64,000 nucleotides of DNA from Actinoplanes sp. TFC3 (GCF_001553785.1 NZ_LOJP01000001.1:5483925-5547924); one strand, 5' to 3'; counted from the stretch's first letter, positions 8,248 through 17,702 are shown. Notes: generated by a model not told the origin, from the sequence alone. Made by a program: numbers and translations.

Positions 8248-9546
8248 TTAGTGGACCCAGATGCCGTTTGGTGAGACGCGGCGTGCGAGCCGCTGGCCGG
8301 CAGGGCTGAGAGGTGTCGACCATGACAGTTCGGATTGCGGGCAGCCAGCCGACTCTGCGAGCGCTTGGACGAGTGCACTGCCGACTGCTTTGCCCCGGTG
8401 CACGGCGGCTGTCCAGATGAGGTCGATGGAGGGCCGGGTGGTGGAGTCGTCGCCGGTGTAGGGGTCGTCCGGGTCGAGGGTCCACCGCCGGTGATGGTCG
8501 CGGTCTTCGGCAACGAGGTAGCCGATGATGTATCGCTGGAAGCGGAGTAGGTAGGCGCGGCGGTTGGTAAGGCTGGGTTTCGCCTGGTCGCCGACTTCCC
8601 ATGTCGTGAAGTCGTAGCCGTTTTCCCGTTTGGGCGCAAGCGCTATCTTGGCAACTAGGCGGCGCCAGGCCACGCCCGACTGCGGGGTTACCAAGGCGAT
8701 GTTGCCATGCTCCCAGTTGATGTTCCCCGGGATCGGTAGACCGATGGACCACAACTCGTGTTGTGCTTCGTGACGACCGATCCCGAACTCGGCGAAGGCG
8801 TCGCGGAACCCACAGGGGCAATCCACAGTTGGTCGGACCTTGACCTGTCGGAACACTACGGGGCTCACGTCATCGCTGCGACCCTGATCCCGGATACGGT
8901 CTTCCAACGGGCGCCACGGGCCGTCCGTCTGGGGCACGCGGCTCCAGCGGTCTGGCCGATCGACGTACTCCTCGGGAAAGGCGGCGCGGCTCAGTTTTTC
9001 GATGCGAGAAAGCTGGGGCCGGATCCAGACCCCGGAAGGTGTCGCTCGGCCGTTGAGCCGAAGTCCCTGGTGGTGTGCTTTCGCACGCAAGAAGCGTAGG
9101 AAAGTATGCGGCCGAGCGTCGAAGTCCACCCCGCGCCGCAGTTGCCGCTCGCCCGGCAACAACCAGTCGCCGATCGGTAAGGCCAGTCGGGAGGCCAAGG
9201 CGTCAAGCTTCGAACCGTTACGCTCTTCTTCAGCTGAGCGGAGGGCGTCGACTGTGTCGTCCACATATGGGAACGGCATGAACAGGGTGATGGTGCGGTC
9301 TCCGCCACCCCACAGAAAGTTGCCGGTATAGCCGTCCAGGTAAATCCGGTCCATGGCCGCGGACCGCAGCTTGTCGGCTGCCTCTACGATTTCCGCTGGG
9401 AGAGCGGACGCTTCGGGCCCGTGGACATCGACGTAGCCGTCACGGTCCAGTTCCACTACCACGTACCACCGCGCCGGCCGGATCGAGATCTTGCGGCTGC
9501 GCCATGAAAACGGTGGTGGATCGAGAAAGATGACGTCCTCGGCCAT
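8248..9546 (-). CDS. hypothetical protein with C-terminal GNAT-like region
   Basis: The 432-residue protein has an unrecognised N-terminal part and two Cys close together near the middle (DCPCGF). The C-terminal 100 residues resemble a GNAT acetyltransferase: a beta strand (SIDLIWTAAVHRG), an acetyl-CoA loop (RGKAVGSALV) and a helix (QALAESAGC). The substrate is unknown. I used the second ATG (9546) because GGGAGG lies just in front of it. The gene is convergent with the preceding HTH gene. The GNAT call is moderate; the N-terminal function is open. Confidence 0.6.
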   Translation of the reverse strand: MAEDVIFLDPPPFSWRSRKISIRPARWYVVVELDRDGYVDVHGPEASALPAEIVEAADKLRSAAMDRIYLDGYTGNFLWGGGDRTITLFMPFPYVDDTVDALRSAEEERNGSKLDALASRLALPIGDWLLPGERQLRRGVDFDARPHTFLRFLRAKAHHQGLRLNGRATPSGVWIRPQLSRIEKLSRAAFPEEYVDRPDRWSRVPQTDGPWRPLEDRIRDQGRSDDVSPVVFRQVKVRPTVDCPCGFRDAFAEFGIGRHEAQHELWSIGLPIPGNINWEHGNIALVTPQSGVAWRRLVAKIALAPKRENGYDFTTWEVGDQAKPSLTNRRAYLLRFQRYIIGYLVAEDRDHHRRWTLDPDDPYTGDDSTTRPSIDLIWTAAVHRGKAVGSALVQALAESAGCPQSELSWSTPLSPAGQRLARRVSPNGIWVH

Positions 9547-9655
9547 CGCGCCTCCCATTACCGTTACTTAACGCCGACCGCTGCGCCACCGGGCATCTCT
9601 CCAGCTCTATGTGATGCCGGGACGCGGCGCGCGGCGTCGCTCGGCCCTATTGCTC

Positions 9656-10087
9656 TCAGCCGTGCCACGGCTCCGGGTACCGCGATACGAGGCGGCCACC
9701 GCCGGCGCCCAACGCATCCTCGGCGAGCTCGTCCCAGTCGGAATACCTGAACCACCTTTTGCCCAGTAGGTGGATTGTCCAGCCTGCAAGGTCACGGAAG
9801 GTCAAGATCCGATCGAGTTCGATGGCGTAGGCGTCGCCGCGCGACCCGGGGTCACAGGCAGTGTGGGTGACGCGCCAGCGTGCCGGACCTGGGCGGGTAC
9901 GGAGGTTGTCGCCCGTCATATTTTCGGTGGCCGGGTGTTCTGCTTCCCATGCTGCCGTCTTCTGCTCGCAGCGCGCGACCTCGTCGTTGTCGACCCACAG
10001 ATACCCATCATCTGGGGGGACGTTCTGAGCGCACAGGTCGCACACCGCTCGAAGATCCGGTTCTAGCTCAGTCACAGCACTCCCCAT
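9656..10087 (-). CDS. hypothetical Cys-containing protein
   Basis: The 143-residue product contains CDLCAQNVPPDDGYLWVD, a zinc-knuckle-like CxxC pair, a later Cys (HTACDPG), and conserved aromatic stretches (WRVTH, GWTIHLLGKRWF). The overall pattern is familiar from hypothetical proteins of actinomycete mobile regions. Longer readings exist upstream, but the first part looks non-coding, so I placed the start at the ATG at 10087 (MGSAVTELEPDL). Function unknown. Confidence 0.6.
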   Translation of the reverse strand: MGSAVTELEPDLRAVCDLCAQNVPPDDGYLWVDNDEVARCEQKTAAWEAEHPATENMTGDNLRTRPGPARWRVTHTACDPGSRGDAYAIELDRILTFRDLAGWTIHLLGKRWFRYSDWDELAEDALGAGGGRLVSRYPEPWHG

Positions 10088-10437
10088 ATGCACGACGGCG
10101 TCCCATCGACGATGGTAACCGCGTACTAAACGGCCGGGGACCTCGCAGGCTGGACCAGCACCCACCAGACATAGCCGTTGCGAAGGCGGCAACGAGCGGA
10201 GATACTGGCTGAGCCCGTCGACAACGACATACATCACTTTGAATGAGTGACGGTCGACCCGCGCTGACGGCCACGGAGCCTGAGCGGGCGATCCCGAGCC
10301 GTTGAACGGCTCATACACAGGTCATCGACCTTCTTGCGATGACGGGCAACTCATTTCGCGTACGACTCACGCGTCTTGTCATGCCACCCGCCGGGGCTCT
10401 GCCGCGCGGGCCCGTCTCGCACGAAGGAACCGAACTC

Positions 10438-11490
10438 ATGGGCGACCTGTCGGTCGTCGGCTTCGACACGCGCACCGGCCGCAGTGTCCATGTCGACGAC
10501 GCACCCAAGCACGTCTGGAACCAGCACGGGTACGGCGGAACCGCCCCCCTAGTGTGCTGGCACTGCTTCCACGGCGATGAAGCACCACCCGGCACCCTCG
10601 TACCGTTGCAGTGCCGCGGCGGCAGGAAGTACGGCAAGGTCAGGACTCACTTCGCGCACCCTCCGGGCATGGCACCGGCCGGCGGCCACCACCCCGAAAC
10701 CTTGTGGCACGCCAACGCCAAACAGACCCTCCTGCGATGGGCCCGCCAACAGCCCGGAGTCGCCGACGCGGTCACCGAGTATCGGACCGCGGACGGGCGA
10801 CGCCGCACCGATGTCGAAGTCAGCCTCACCGACGGCACCCGACTCGCCCTCAAGGTTCAACAACAGCCACTTACCGATGAGGCATGGACCCGCCGCCACC
10901 AGGACTACACCGCCGCCGGGCTCACCGACATCTGGCTCTGGCACTCCCGCCTCGGCGTACCCGGCATCGCCCGCGACGAGCCTCAATGCCACTGGCGACT
11001 CGCCGCCGACCTCAACGCCATCGGTGTTCCCCTGGCACGGCCACACGGCTTCGACGGGGCCTGGTGGATGCGACCCGACCACCGCGTCCGCGCCCTGCAT
11101 TACCCGCCATGCGCGGGAGACCCGACAGAAGTGCGATGGACCGCCCTCGCCGACTTCACCGCCGGGCCAACCGGCCTACTGCTCCCCGCGACATTCATCG
11201 CCGAACTACGCGACGCCACCGCAGCGGTCGCGCGGAAGGCCGACAGAATCCGGCAACGACACTCAGCCCCACCGACGCCAAAGCGACCAGCCCTACAAGG
11301 CGGACGAGTCAACTTCGGACGAGTCAACCCACCAGCCGTGCACGATCTCCGCGTTCACGAAGTCCACCGCATCGACGCCCTACCCCCGAACGCAGATCCA
11401 GAGCTACGGCGCTACCGCTGCCAAGTCTGCAACTGGGTAACCGGCGACGTACTCAACGACGGCATCCATAAGCTCGTCGAGTGCCGTTGA
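10438..11490 (+). CDS. CoiA-like competence/nuclease-family protein
   Basis: The 350-residue protein resembles CoiA-type proteins. There is a Cys/His cluster near the N-terminus (CWHCF ... C, then HFAHPPG), then a nuclease-like core with RRTDVEVSLTDGTRLALKVQ and HQDYTAAGLTDIWLWH, and a C-terminal CxxC (RYRCQVCNW). CoiA proteins contain a PD-(D/E)XK-like fold and help process incoming DNA. Here the acidic positions are D and E in TDVEVS, with K and Q in LKVQ, so activity is plausible. The ATG at 10438 follows GAAGGA. A decayed relative lies at 3123-3320. Confidence 0.7.
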   Translation: MGDLSVVGFDTRTGRSVHVDDAPKHVWNQHGYGGTAPLVCWHCFHGDEAPPGTLVPLQCRGGRKYGKVRTHFAHPPGMAPAGGHHPETLWHANAKQTLLRWARQQPGVADAVTEYRTADGRRRTDVEVSLTDGTRLALKVQQQPLTDEAWTRRHQDYTAAGLTDIWLWHSRLGVPGIARDEPQCHWRLAADLNAIGVPLARPHGFDGAWWMRPDHRVRALHYPPCAGDPTEVRWTALADFTAGPTGLLLPATFIAELRDATAAVARKADRIRQRHSAPPTPKRPALQGGRVNFGRVNPPAVHDLRVHEVHRIDALPPNADPELRRYRCQVCNWVTGDVLNDGIHKLVECR

Positions 11491-11790
11491 GGACGACGAG
11501 CCGAGACGGCGACGCCCCGATCCCGAGCTGCTCGTTTCAGATTGCTGCGCCATGCCCGGCACCTCAGACTTAGCTCTCAGGGTGGACAGACTACGCTCGC
11601 CGACCGCCCTGGCCACCGAAGACCTGTAGAAGTAACTCCAGTCCCGACAGCTCTTGGTCGGATCCCCGGGAGGACATGCCCGAGGTTCGAGGCTGGCCCT
11701 TGGCGACTGGGCCGCCTCCTGGCCGCTGTGTCCTGAACATCGCGGCCCCGGCCGATAGTCAGGATTGTGTTCTCCCTATCGTGTGACGGT
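11491..11790. other. intergenic stretch without a recognised gene
   Basis: These 300 bases lie between the 3' ends of the convergent CoiA-like and STAND-type genes. I see no credible coding frame, RNA gene or strong stem-loop in them. Confidence 0.6.
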
Positions 11791-14700
11791 TCAGAGAGGA
11801 ATCGTGCGCTCGGTTTGCGCGCCTGGCGGCACCAGCAGCTTCACCAGTTCTCGTTTCGATCGCTCGACCGCATTCTCGAACTCCCGGTTGCCCTTCAAGA
11901 GGAACTGGCCTAGTTCGATGATCTCGGCGATTCGCCGGGCCAGCATCAGCTTCTCGTCCGGGCTTACGAACGTCGTTTCGGCGAGCCATTCGACGCCCTC
12001 GCCGGCGAGGAAGGTGAACGTGTGAGGCGAGTCCCTGCCCTTGATCCGAATGACCTCGTCGAGTGCGGTCACCGCGTCCAGCGCCTCCTGCTGAGACCGT
12101 TCGTCGTGCAGGTCTCGCCGGGCGAGCCGCCAGGCGATCAGGCCCCAGGTAGTGCGTACCTTGTAGTCGGTGGCGCCGTTCGTGCAGCCGAGAGCGGTGC
12201 GTACGTCGGTGGCCGCTCGGTCGAGCTGCTGCTTCTCCAATTCGTAGGAACCGCGTTGCAGCCAGTAGTGCAGGTCGTCGGCCAGGTAGCTACGCAACTC
12301 GTCATAGATCGCTCGCACACTTGCGATCGGGAGGTCACTCTGCACCATCACGCGGTGGTTGATGAGTGCGACCATGACGCGTCTGAACCGGTTGGTCCGG
12401 TCCTTGATGTGCCATGCCCGCTCGACGTAGAACAGCATCAGGTCGGTCATCAGTTCTTGCTGGTAGCCGGGCTGTCGGCGGATTCGTTCCGTGAAGATCT
12501 GTTCGGCGATTACTCGGTGCCGACTGCGCAGTTGCCCCGTCTCGCTCTGGGTGACCAGCCGCTTGCGCCTCAACTCGTCGATGATCAGTAGTACACCGGC
12601 GGCCGGGTCGTCCTCGGACGCCACCTGCACGAGGTCGTTGACCGACAGTGTCAGTGATCGGTCCTCGTACTGCAGTGCGTAGAACAGGCAGACGAACGAG
12701 TAGACGCGCTGGCGGGTGGTATCGAGCTGGTCGAATTCGGACAGTACCCGCGGCCCGAGGCGGAAGCCGAAGATGGCTTCATTCATCGCCATCATCAGAT
12801 CCTGATCTGAAGCTCGTCGGAGTACGTCAATGCGCATCTCGGGAGTCAGCTGATCCTTGAGACGGCCGAGCTTGCCGTTCAACTCAAGCGCCGTGACCAG
12901 CGCACCGAGGTCAGCGTCGGTGAGCTGCAAGGGCGAGATGCGGCGGAACCCGGATCCCAGTAGGTCGGACCGAGTGCTACGGATCGTGGCCACCACCAGC
13001 GTCTTGCCACCACGGTTCAGGTCGTGCAGCAAGGACGTGGCTCGGGCACCGAAGATGTCGATGTCGTCGACCAGTATCGCGTCGAGGGACAGCTCCTCGG
13101 TCTCCCGGACGAGGTCGCGAAGATCGCGGCTGGCGTCGCGATCCAGCCAGCCCACGGACCGGTCATCCTGCATCAGCTCTATGCCGAACTGCATCAGCGC
13201 TGTCGATTTGCCAGTGCCCGACCGGTCCTCCAGGATCACGATCGGGAGTTTGTCCGCCGCGGCTGCACTCGCGTCCCACATCTCTTGCACGGTGGACAGC
13301 CGGGCGGGGATCCTGTCGCGGATGTCGCCCCAGCTCGGGTCTTGTCCGTACAGGTACTCATCGTCGCCCGGGCGGGCGGACTCGAGTAGCGTGTTGACCA
13401 GCTGAATGCCTGAGCCGCGACGAAGTCCTTCGCGCTGGCGGGCGAGCAATTTGGTGCCCGTCTCGAACTCCTCGACGCCCGGCTGGAGATGCTTGCCGAT
13501 CACATCGGCCAGCGGCGGAGGGAGCTGCTGAACCCCATACTCTCGCAGCCGGAACTGAACGGTTTCATCCTGTCCAGACGCCACGAGGAAGTAGCTCTGT
13601 ACGCTCTTGCCCCGGGCACTGACCTCGGGCAGCAACGGCAGGCAATAACTGAGGTGGCGGCTGGACACGTCCGCCGCGACGAGTAGCGCTGGATTCGTCA
13701 GCAGGTCTGCCTTCAGCTGACGAAGCCACACCTCGCGTGGTGTCCGGGCTGGTGCCGTCAACTCAAAGTCGACGTCGCGCTGGCCGGAGTCGCTGGCGCC
13801 GGCCATAAGGATCACCAGTTCCATATGCCCGGACCCTGGGGTGAGGGGTTCATGAGCGGCGTCCACCACGGAGAACTTCCGCCCGCGCTTGTTCCAAGCC
13901 TCGGCAGCGAGGCGCAAGACATTGGTGCCGGACAGGTCGTACACCCGGTACCAGGGTCCCCGCAACAGTGCCTCGGCCAGCTTGTTGGGCGGATCCGCGA
14001 CCGCTTTAAGCGCGGCGGTGCTGTTGTGTAGAAGATCCGGGTCGGTTCGACGGAGGCTTCGGACGAGCTCGGGCAATGGCACGGCTGTTGACGTGTGGGC
14101 CTGCTCGGCCAGGATTTCGTGGAAGTCGTCGGCGTTGCTGACCGGCACGTTCCATTCGTTGATTGATCCGGCCTCCGGGCCGGAGGTGACGACCAGGACC
14201 AGCCGGCCGCTGCGCAGCGTGCCAGCGAACGCCTTGGTAACTTCGTCGATAGGCGTGGTGGGCGAAGTCGGCTGGGCGGCGGTCGGAGGTTGGTGGGCCT
14301 CGATCAGGCTGACATCGCTTCCGGTGCGCGGCGCGCCGTCCGCGCCCAGCACAAGCGTGCCCACATCCCCGCGTACCAGATTCCACCCAGACGACGGGCC
14401 GGGCGTCGCCTCACCGGTTATCAGCGTCGTGGGCGAGCCGAGTTCGCCGACCGGGACGGGCACGATCCGAGCGCTCAGCAGCCACGTGGCAACGTCGTGG
14501 TTTGCGTAGCTGCCGATCCCGGCGTCGCGGAGGTGGAGCGGCGTCACCGGGTACAAGTTCCAGTCGGTCAGCGGGGCGTCGTGCAGCAACCGGAAGCTGG
14601 TATTGATCGTGACGATGCGAAGCTGCCGGTCGCCAGAGCCGATAACCCCGGAGCCGTCGCCCGGGAGCCTGCCCGCGCGCCATGTCGATGGACGGTGCTG

Positions 14701-15132
14701 GGCCTCGAACCATGACGTGAAGGCGGCATACCGCCGTGCGACCAGGTCCACCAGGTCCCGATCCTCGCCGCGCCAGAAACTCTCTTCGGTGGCATCCCAT
14801 CCCGACGTGAGCGTCCGGGCCAGCATACTGCTCGCCGGTATGGCTGCTCCGTCGGCCGGGCCGGGCACCGCCACGATCCGGGGCTGTTGCTCGTCACCGT
14901 CCAACATGCAATCGAGCGACAGCTCCTGTACGACCCGATCGAGCTCCCTGAAGTCTTCGTCGCTTCCCGTTCGGGTGAGATTACCCAGCAAGACGAGCGC
15001 ATCCAGACGGCCGCCGGTGGCCGTGAAGCTGGCTATCTTGCGGCGGCCAGCTTCGATTACCTTCGCAGTACTGGCCGAATCGCCGGCAGCGACAGCCGGG
15101 CCGCTGATGGCAAGAACGGCGGGGTCGGACAT
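11791..15132 (-). CDS. STAND-type NTPase with degenerate phosphoesterase-like and SIR2-like regions
   Basis: The protein is 1113 residues. Residues 1-250 follow the layout of calcineurin-like phosphoesterases, but the metal ligands are replaced: LVLLGNL for the GD motif and VAVPGPAD for GNHD. Residues about 330-560 resemble a worn SIR2-like domain (LLRGPWYRVYDLSGTNVL ... NPALLVAADVSSRHL). A P-loop NTPase follows, with Walker A DRSGTGKST near 640 and Walker B AILVDDIDIFG near 682. The C-terminus is helical and repeat-like. Large STAND NTPases commonly sense phage. The ATG at 15132 lies two bases after the stop of the upstream membrane protein, so the two are coupled. Dead enzyme-like modules suggest a ligand-sensing role (inference), with the membrane partner as effector. 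Confidence 0.7.
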   Translation of the reverse strand: MSDPAVLAISGPAVAAGDSASTAKVIEAGRRKIASFTATGGRLDALVLLGNLTRTGSDEDFRELDRVVQELSLDCMLDGDEQQPRIVAVPGPADGAAIPASSMLARTLTSGWDATEESFWRGEDRDLVDLVARRYAAFTSWFEAQHRPSTWRAGRLPGDGSGVIGSGDRQLRIVTINTSFRLLHDAPLTDWNLYPVTPLHLRDAGIGSYANHDVATWLLSARIVPVPVGELGSPTTLITGEATPGPSSGWNLVRGDVGTLVLGADGAPRTGSDVSLIEAHQPPTAAQPTSPTTPIDEVTKAFAGTLRSGRLVLVVTSGPEAGSINEWNVPVSNADDFHEILAEQAHTSTAVPLPELVRSLRRTDPDLLHNSTAALKAVADPPNKLAEALLRGPWYRVYDLSGTNVLRLAAEAWNKRGRKFSVVDAAHEPLTPGSGHMELVILMAGASDSGQRDVDFELTAPARTPREVWLRQLKADLLTNPALLVAADVSSRHLSYCLPLLPEVSARGKSVQSYFLVASGQDETVQFRLREYGVQQLPPPLADVIGKHLQPGVEEFETGTKLLARQREGLRRGSGIQLVNTLLESARPGDDEYLYGQDPSWGDIRDRIPARLSTVQEMWDASAAAADKLPIVILEDRSGTGKSTALMQFGIELMQDDRSVGWLDRDASRDLRDLVRETEELSLDAILVDDIDIFGARATSLLHDLNRGGKTLVVATIRSTRSDLLGSGFRRISPLQLTDADLGALVTALELNGKLGRLKDQLTPEMRIDVLRRASDQDLMMAMNEAIFGFRLGPRVLSEFDQLDTTRQRVYSFVCLFYALQYEDRSLTLSVNDLVQVASEDDPAAGVLLIIDELRRKRLVTQSETGQLRSRHRVIAEQIFTERIRRQPGYQQELMTDLMLFYVERAWHIKDRTNRFRRVMVALINHRVMVQSDLPIASVRAIYDELRSYLADDLHYWLQRGSYELEKQQLDRAATDVRTALGCTNGATDYKVRTTWGLIAWRLARRDLHDERSQQEALDAVTALDEVIRIKGRDSPHTFTFLAGEGVEWLAETTFVSPDEKLMLARRIAEIIELGQFLLKGNREFENAVERSKRELVKLLVPPGAQTERTIPL

Positions 15133-15134
15133 CC

Positions 15135-15833
15135 TCAGTCCTTCTCGGTGTAGATGGCCGCGACATCCGCTTTCGCGAGGAAGATGCGCACTCCTCTTTC
15201 GGAGCCGCACTTCGGCACAGTGACGGCTATAAAAGGGGCGTTGACGGTTCCAAGCGCCACGGCGCCCTTAAGCCGGTCGCTCGAGATCCCGCACAGTCCG
15301 GCCACCGATCGCTGCCCGCTGGCGGTCAGGATGAGGGCGCCGTCGGCTTCCTCGTCCTTCTTTCCGCCGAAGAGAGCCAGGACCAGCGTGAGCAGCGTCA
15401 GTCCGAGGGCGACGACGCTTACGCCGTTCGCCTGCTTCTGGCGGCTATCGATGCCGCTGCGCTCCGCGTCGGCCTGTGAGATCAGCTTCTCTATGACGCT
15501 ACCGGCGTCGAGCGAGACCCGCTTTCCCCCGTACGTCCCCTCGACCGGAACGGCGACGGCACGGACGTAGAGGAGAGCGGCTGCTAGCCAAGCGCCCACA
15601 GATATACAACCACTGACCTGAGTGAACCACGGACGATCGCCGAGCGCGGTGAACGTGAAGGTGGCGACGAGAGCGCCCGCGAAGATCGTCACGATCGACT
15701 GCGCGGCCTGGGCCCGGCTGCGGGCGGCCGTTCCAACGCGGACGCGATCGGAATAGTACGCGTCGATGACTGCGTCCCGGACCTTGGTCTCGGTCGGCTG
15801 AACGCCCTGCTCGTTCAGATGTGGATCCGGCAA
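15135..15833 (-). CDS. three-TM membrane protein, partner of the STAND NTPase
   Basis: The 232-residue protein has a cytoplasmic N-terminal helix (residues 1-45), two membrane helices at about 46-95 (SIVTIFAGALVATFTFTAL; VGAWLAAALLYVRA), a linker with a third hydrophobic helix near 140-158 (VALGLTLLTLVLALFGG), and a beta-rich C-terminal part with two Cys. It resembles the small 2-TM effectors (SLATT-like) encoded beside NTPase sensors, but I cannot assign the family. Its stop is two bases from the NTPase start, so it is the first gene of a two-gene operon. Confidence 0.65.
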   Translation of the reverse strand: MPDPHLNEQGVQPTETKVRDAVIDAYYSDRVRVGTAARSRAQAAQSIVTIFAGALVATFTFTALGDRPWFTQVSGCISVGAWLAAALLYVRAVAVPVEGTYGGKRVSLDAGSVIEKLISQADAERSGIDSRQKQANGVSVVALGLTLLTLVLALFGGKKDEEADGALILTASGQRSVAGLCGISSDRLKGAVALGTVNAPFIAVTVPKCGSERGVRIFLAKADVAAIYTEKD

Positions 15834-16060
15834 GTGTCACCCCAGGCATCGAAGCGTGGCCACGACGATACCGTGGGACCGACCGTCCGAGGTCTCCTCG
15901 ACACGCTGAGCGTCCGCACGGTGACTCACCAGGTCACCACCTGGGCTTGAGCGGGCGGCCAAGACGTCTCGATCCTGAACGGCTAGTTGCAGACCGCGAT
16001 GCTGGCTCGCCACACGTCGCTCCTGCGGTCGGCAGGTAGTTCCCGCCGGTCTGTCACCCT

Positions 16061-16240
16061 CGACCACTGGCTAACGATGACAAGAGTCGACAACCTACGC
16101 TGCTCGATCACCGCGTTTCCCGGCTTGTCAGTGGTTGTCACCAGTGGCCGCTGACCTGCGAAGATGCCAGATCGAACTAGTCATTGCTCATCACCGATAG
16201 TCATCTGTTGTCAGGGGTTTTCGGGGGGTAAACGGGGGGC
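16061..16240 (+). repeat. long direct repeat, copy B (180 bp)
   Basis: Second copy of the element at 4941-5120, same orientation and same length. It carries the clearest internal hexamer pairs: TTGTCA-GTGG-TTGTCA at 16126-16141, TAGTCA-TCTG-TTGTCA at 16198-16213, and the inverted pair within ATGACAAGAGTCGACAAC near the left end. It separates the STAND cassette from the transposase relic and the TIR operon cassette. Confidence 0.85.
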
Positions 16241-16567
16241 GCAATCGCGGGTGCTGGGACGACCGCACCGCCGCATAAGCCCTGGTGGCGTCCATCCCGT
16301 TGATGGGCCACCGGCACTGCGATGAGCCCGAGTCGTGACCTGTGATGTGCGCCGCCGGGCCGATGGCAGCGCCTGACTTGTCCGCCTCAGACGCCTGGCC
16401 TGCATACGATCGTACGGATGTACGGTGATGGGCGTAGCGCAATATTGAGCCATTTTCATCGTGAGGTGGCTGATCACGGCCCGATCGGACCCAGTGTCGA
16501 CACAGGACGAGGCTTCCGGTAAGACAGCAGACGACCAAGATTTGATGCCCCAACCGGGAGCCTCGCT
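16241..16567. other. intergenic stretch, remnant flank of an insertion sequence
   Basis: No gene is visible. A 12-bp inverted repeat, GGTAAGACAGCA at 16518-16529 against TGCTGTCTTACC at 16569-16580, spans the start of the adjoining transposase relic. It may be part of the old element or a structure that limits its translation. Confidence 0.45.
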
Positions 16568-16805
16568 GTGCTGTCTTACCCTGCCGCGATTCCGCTGTCC
16601 ACCCGCAGCCTGAACCACCTCGCCGACCTTATCCGTGCCCACCGCGACCGGCGTCGGTCCCAGTGGCGGCGCCTCGCCCCGGCCGGCTGGCCTACGCGAT
16701 CCTCGACGGCACCTTGATCCCGATCGACTGGGTCGCCGACCAGAAGCCGTACTACTCAGGTAAGCACCGCCGTCACGGCGTGAACGTGCAGGTCAGAGCC
16801 AACCC
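16568..16805 (+). pseudogene. IS5-like DDE transposase, internally deleted and truncated
   Basis: The start (GTG at 16568) reads VLSYPAAIPLSTRSLNHLAD..., the N-terminus of a common actinobacterial IS5-family transposase. After RRSQWRRLAPAG the frame changes into LAYAILDGTLIPIDWVADQK and PYYSGKHRRHGVNVQV, the region holding the first DDE aspartate (LDG). Most of the middle is missing and the sequence stops being transposase-like after 16800. The element is dead. Confidence 0.85.
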
Positions 16806-16882
16806 GGCAAGACGTAGCCGGGCCCAGAACGTCGCGCGTTCGCAGTTCGATGACGGTCGCTGCCCTCACCTATAGTGAACCC

Positions 16883-17075
16883 ATGCCGCCGCCGTTCTAC
16901 ACCGCCGACGCCATCGCCCAGACCCGGCTCTGCTTCCCGCTGACGCCGTCCTAGACAATACTTCGACCTGCGCGGCAACCCGTTCCGCTACCTCGTGCTC
17001 GTAGCCGAACGTGGCCTCGGCCCAAGCCGCGTCGCCTACCTCGTAGCCACGCCGAACACCTCTCCCCGTGGAACT
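16883..17075 (+). pseudogene. broken ORF remnant, unknown family
   Basis: A frame starting MPPPFYTADAIAQTRLCFPL ends at a TAG, while a second frame just after reads YFDLRGNPFRYLVLVAERG and LGPSRVAYLVATPN, which looks like genuine protein sequence. A small deletion or frameshift between the two parts (near 16950) would join them. I cannot name the family. It lies next to the transposase relic, in a decayed patch. Confidence 0.4.
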
Positions 17076-17255
17076 GCGACCTGATCAACGTCTCCGCCTC
17101 CGGCGACCACACCCCCTTACGCCTTCCTCCGCCGCCGGAATTGATCCGGCCCGCTCCTGGCGTCGGACTTCGATCCGCGGGGCTCGCCGGTGGCAGTAGC
17201 GAAAGGTGCCGGGCAATCGCGATGATGTGATCAGGCCGAGCGACAGGGGTGATGG

Positions 17256-17702
17256 ATGGAACGCGCTGAGTCCGATCAGAAGGACGCCTCGCGAATCGCA
17301 GATGATTCCTATTCGTGGTATCGAACGGCGGCGATTCGATCCCGGCAGCGCCATCGTGCATCCGCCATAGGGCTGCAAGTGCTTGCGGCCGCGATTCCGG
17401 TTTCGGCGGCCATCTCGCCCAGGAATGCCGTGGTCCCTGCCGTCCTCGGCGCCGCCATCGTGGTGTTGTCGGGCGTTCGGAGCACCTTCAATTGGCAGGA
17501 AAACTATATCCGGTTTAGCGCTGCCCGTGAGGCGGTCGAGGCACTGCGCCGACTGTATCGGATCGGTGCCGCGCCGTATGACGACGTGGCCACCCGGGAT
17601 GAGGTTCTTGCGTCCCAGGTCACCGAGATCGAGCAGCAGGAAATGGCCGGCTGGCTGAAGATCGTCGCCAATCCTCGGCAGCGGAATACGCAAGAATCGT
17701 GA
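17256..17702 (+). CDS. SLATT/DUF4231-like membrane effector
   Basis: The 148-residue protein matches the DUF4231/SLATT layout. A basic N-terminal segment (YRTAAIRSRQRHRASAIGLQ) leads into a two-helix membrane hairpin (VLAAAIPVSAAI and PAVLGAAIVVLSGV). Then come the conserved FNWQENYIRFSAAREAVEAL, a Tyr-containing stretch (GAAPYDD) and a C-terminal EIEQQEMAGWL. SLATT proteins are predicted pore-forming effectors in nucleotide-activated conflict systems. It converges on the vWA gene of the TIR operon, with a shared terminator between them, so it could be a separately transcribed effector of the same system. That link is inference. Confidence 0.75.
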   Translation: MERAESDQKDASRIADDSYSWYRTAAIRSRQRHRASAIGLQVLAAAIPVSAAISPRNAVVPAVLGAAIVVLSGVRSTFNWQENYIRFSAAREAVEALRRLYRIGAAPYDDVATRDEVLASQVTEIEQQEMAGWLKIVANPRQRNTQES

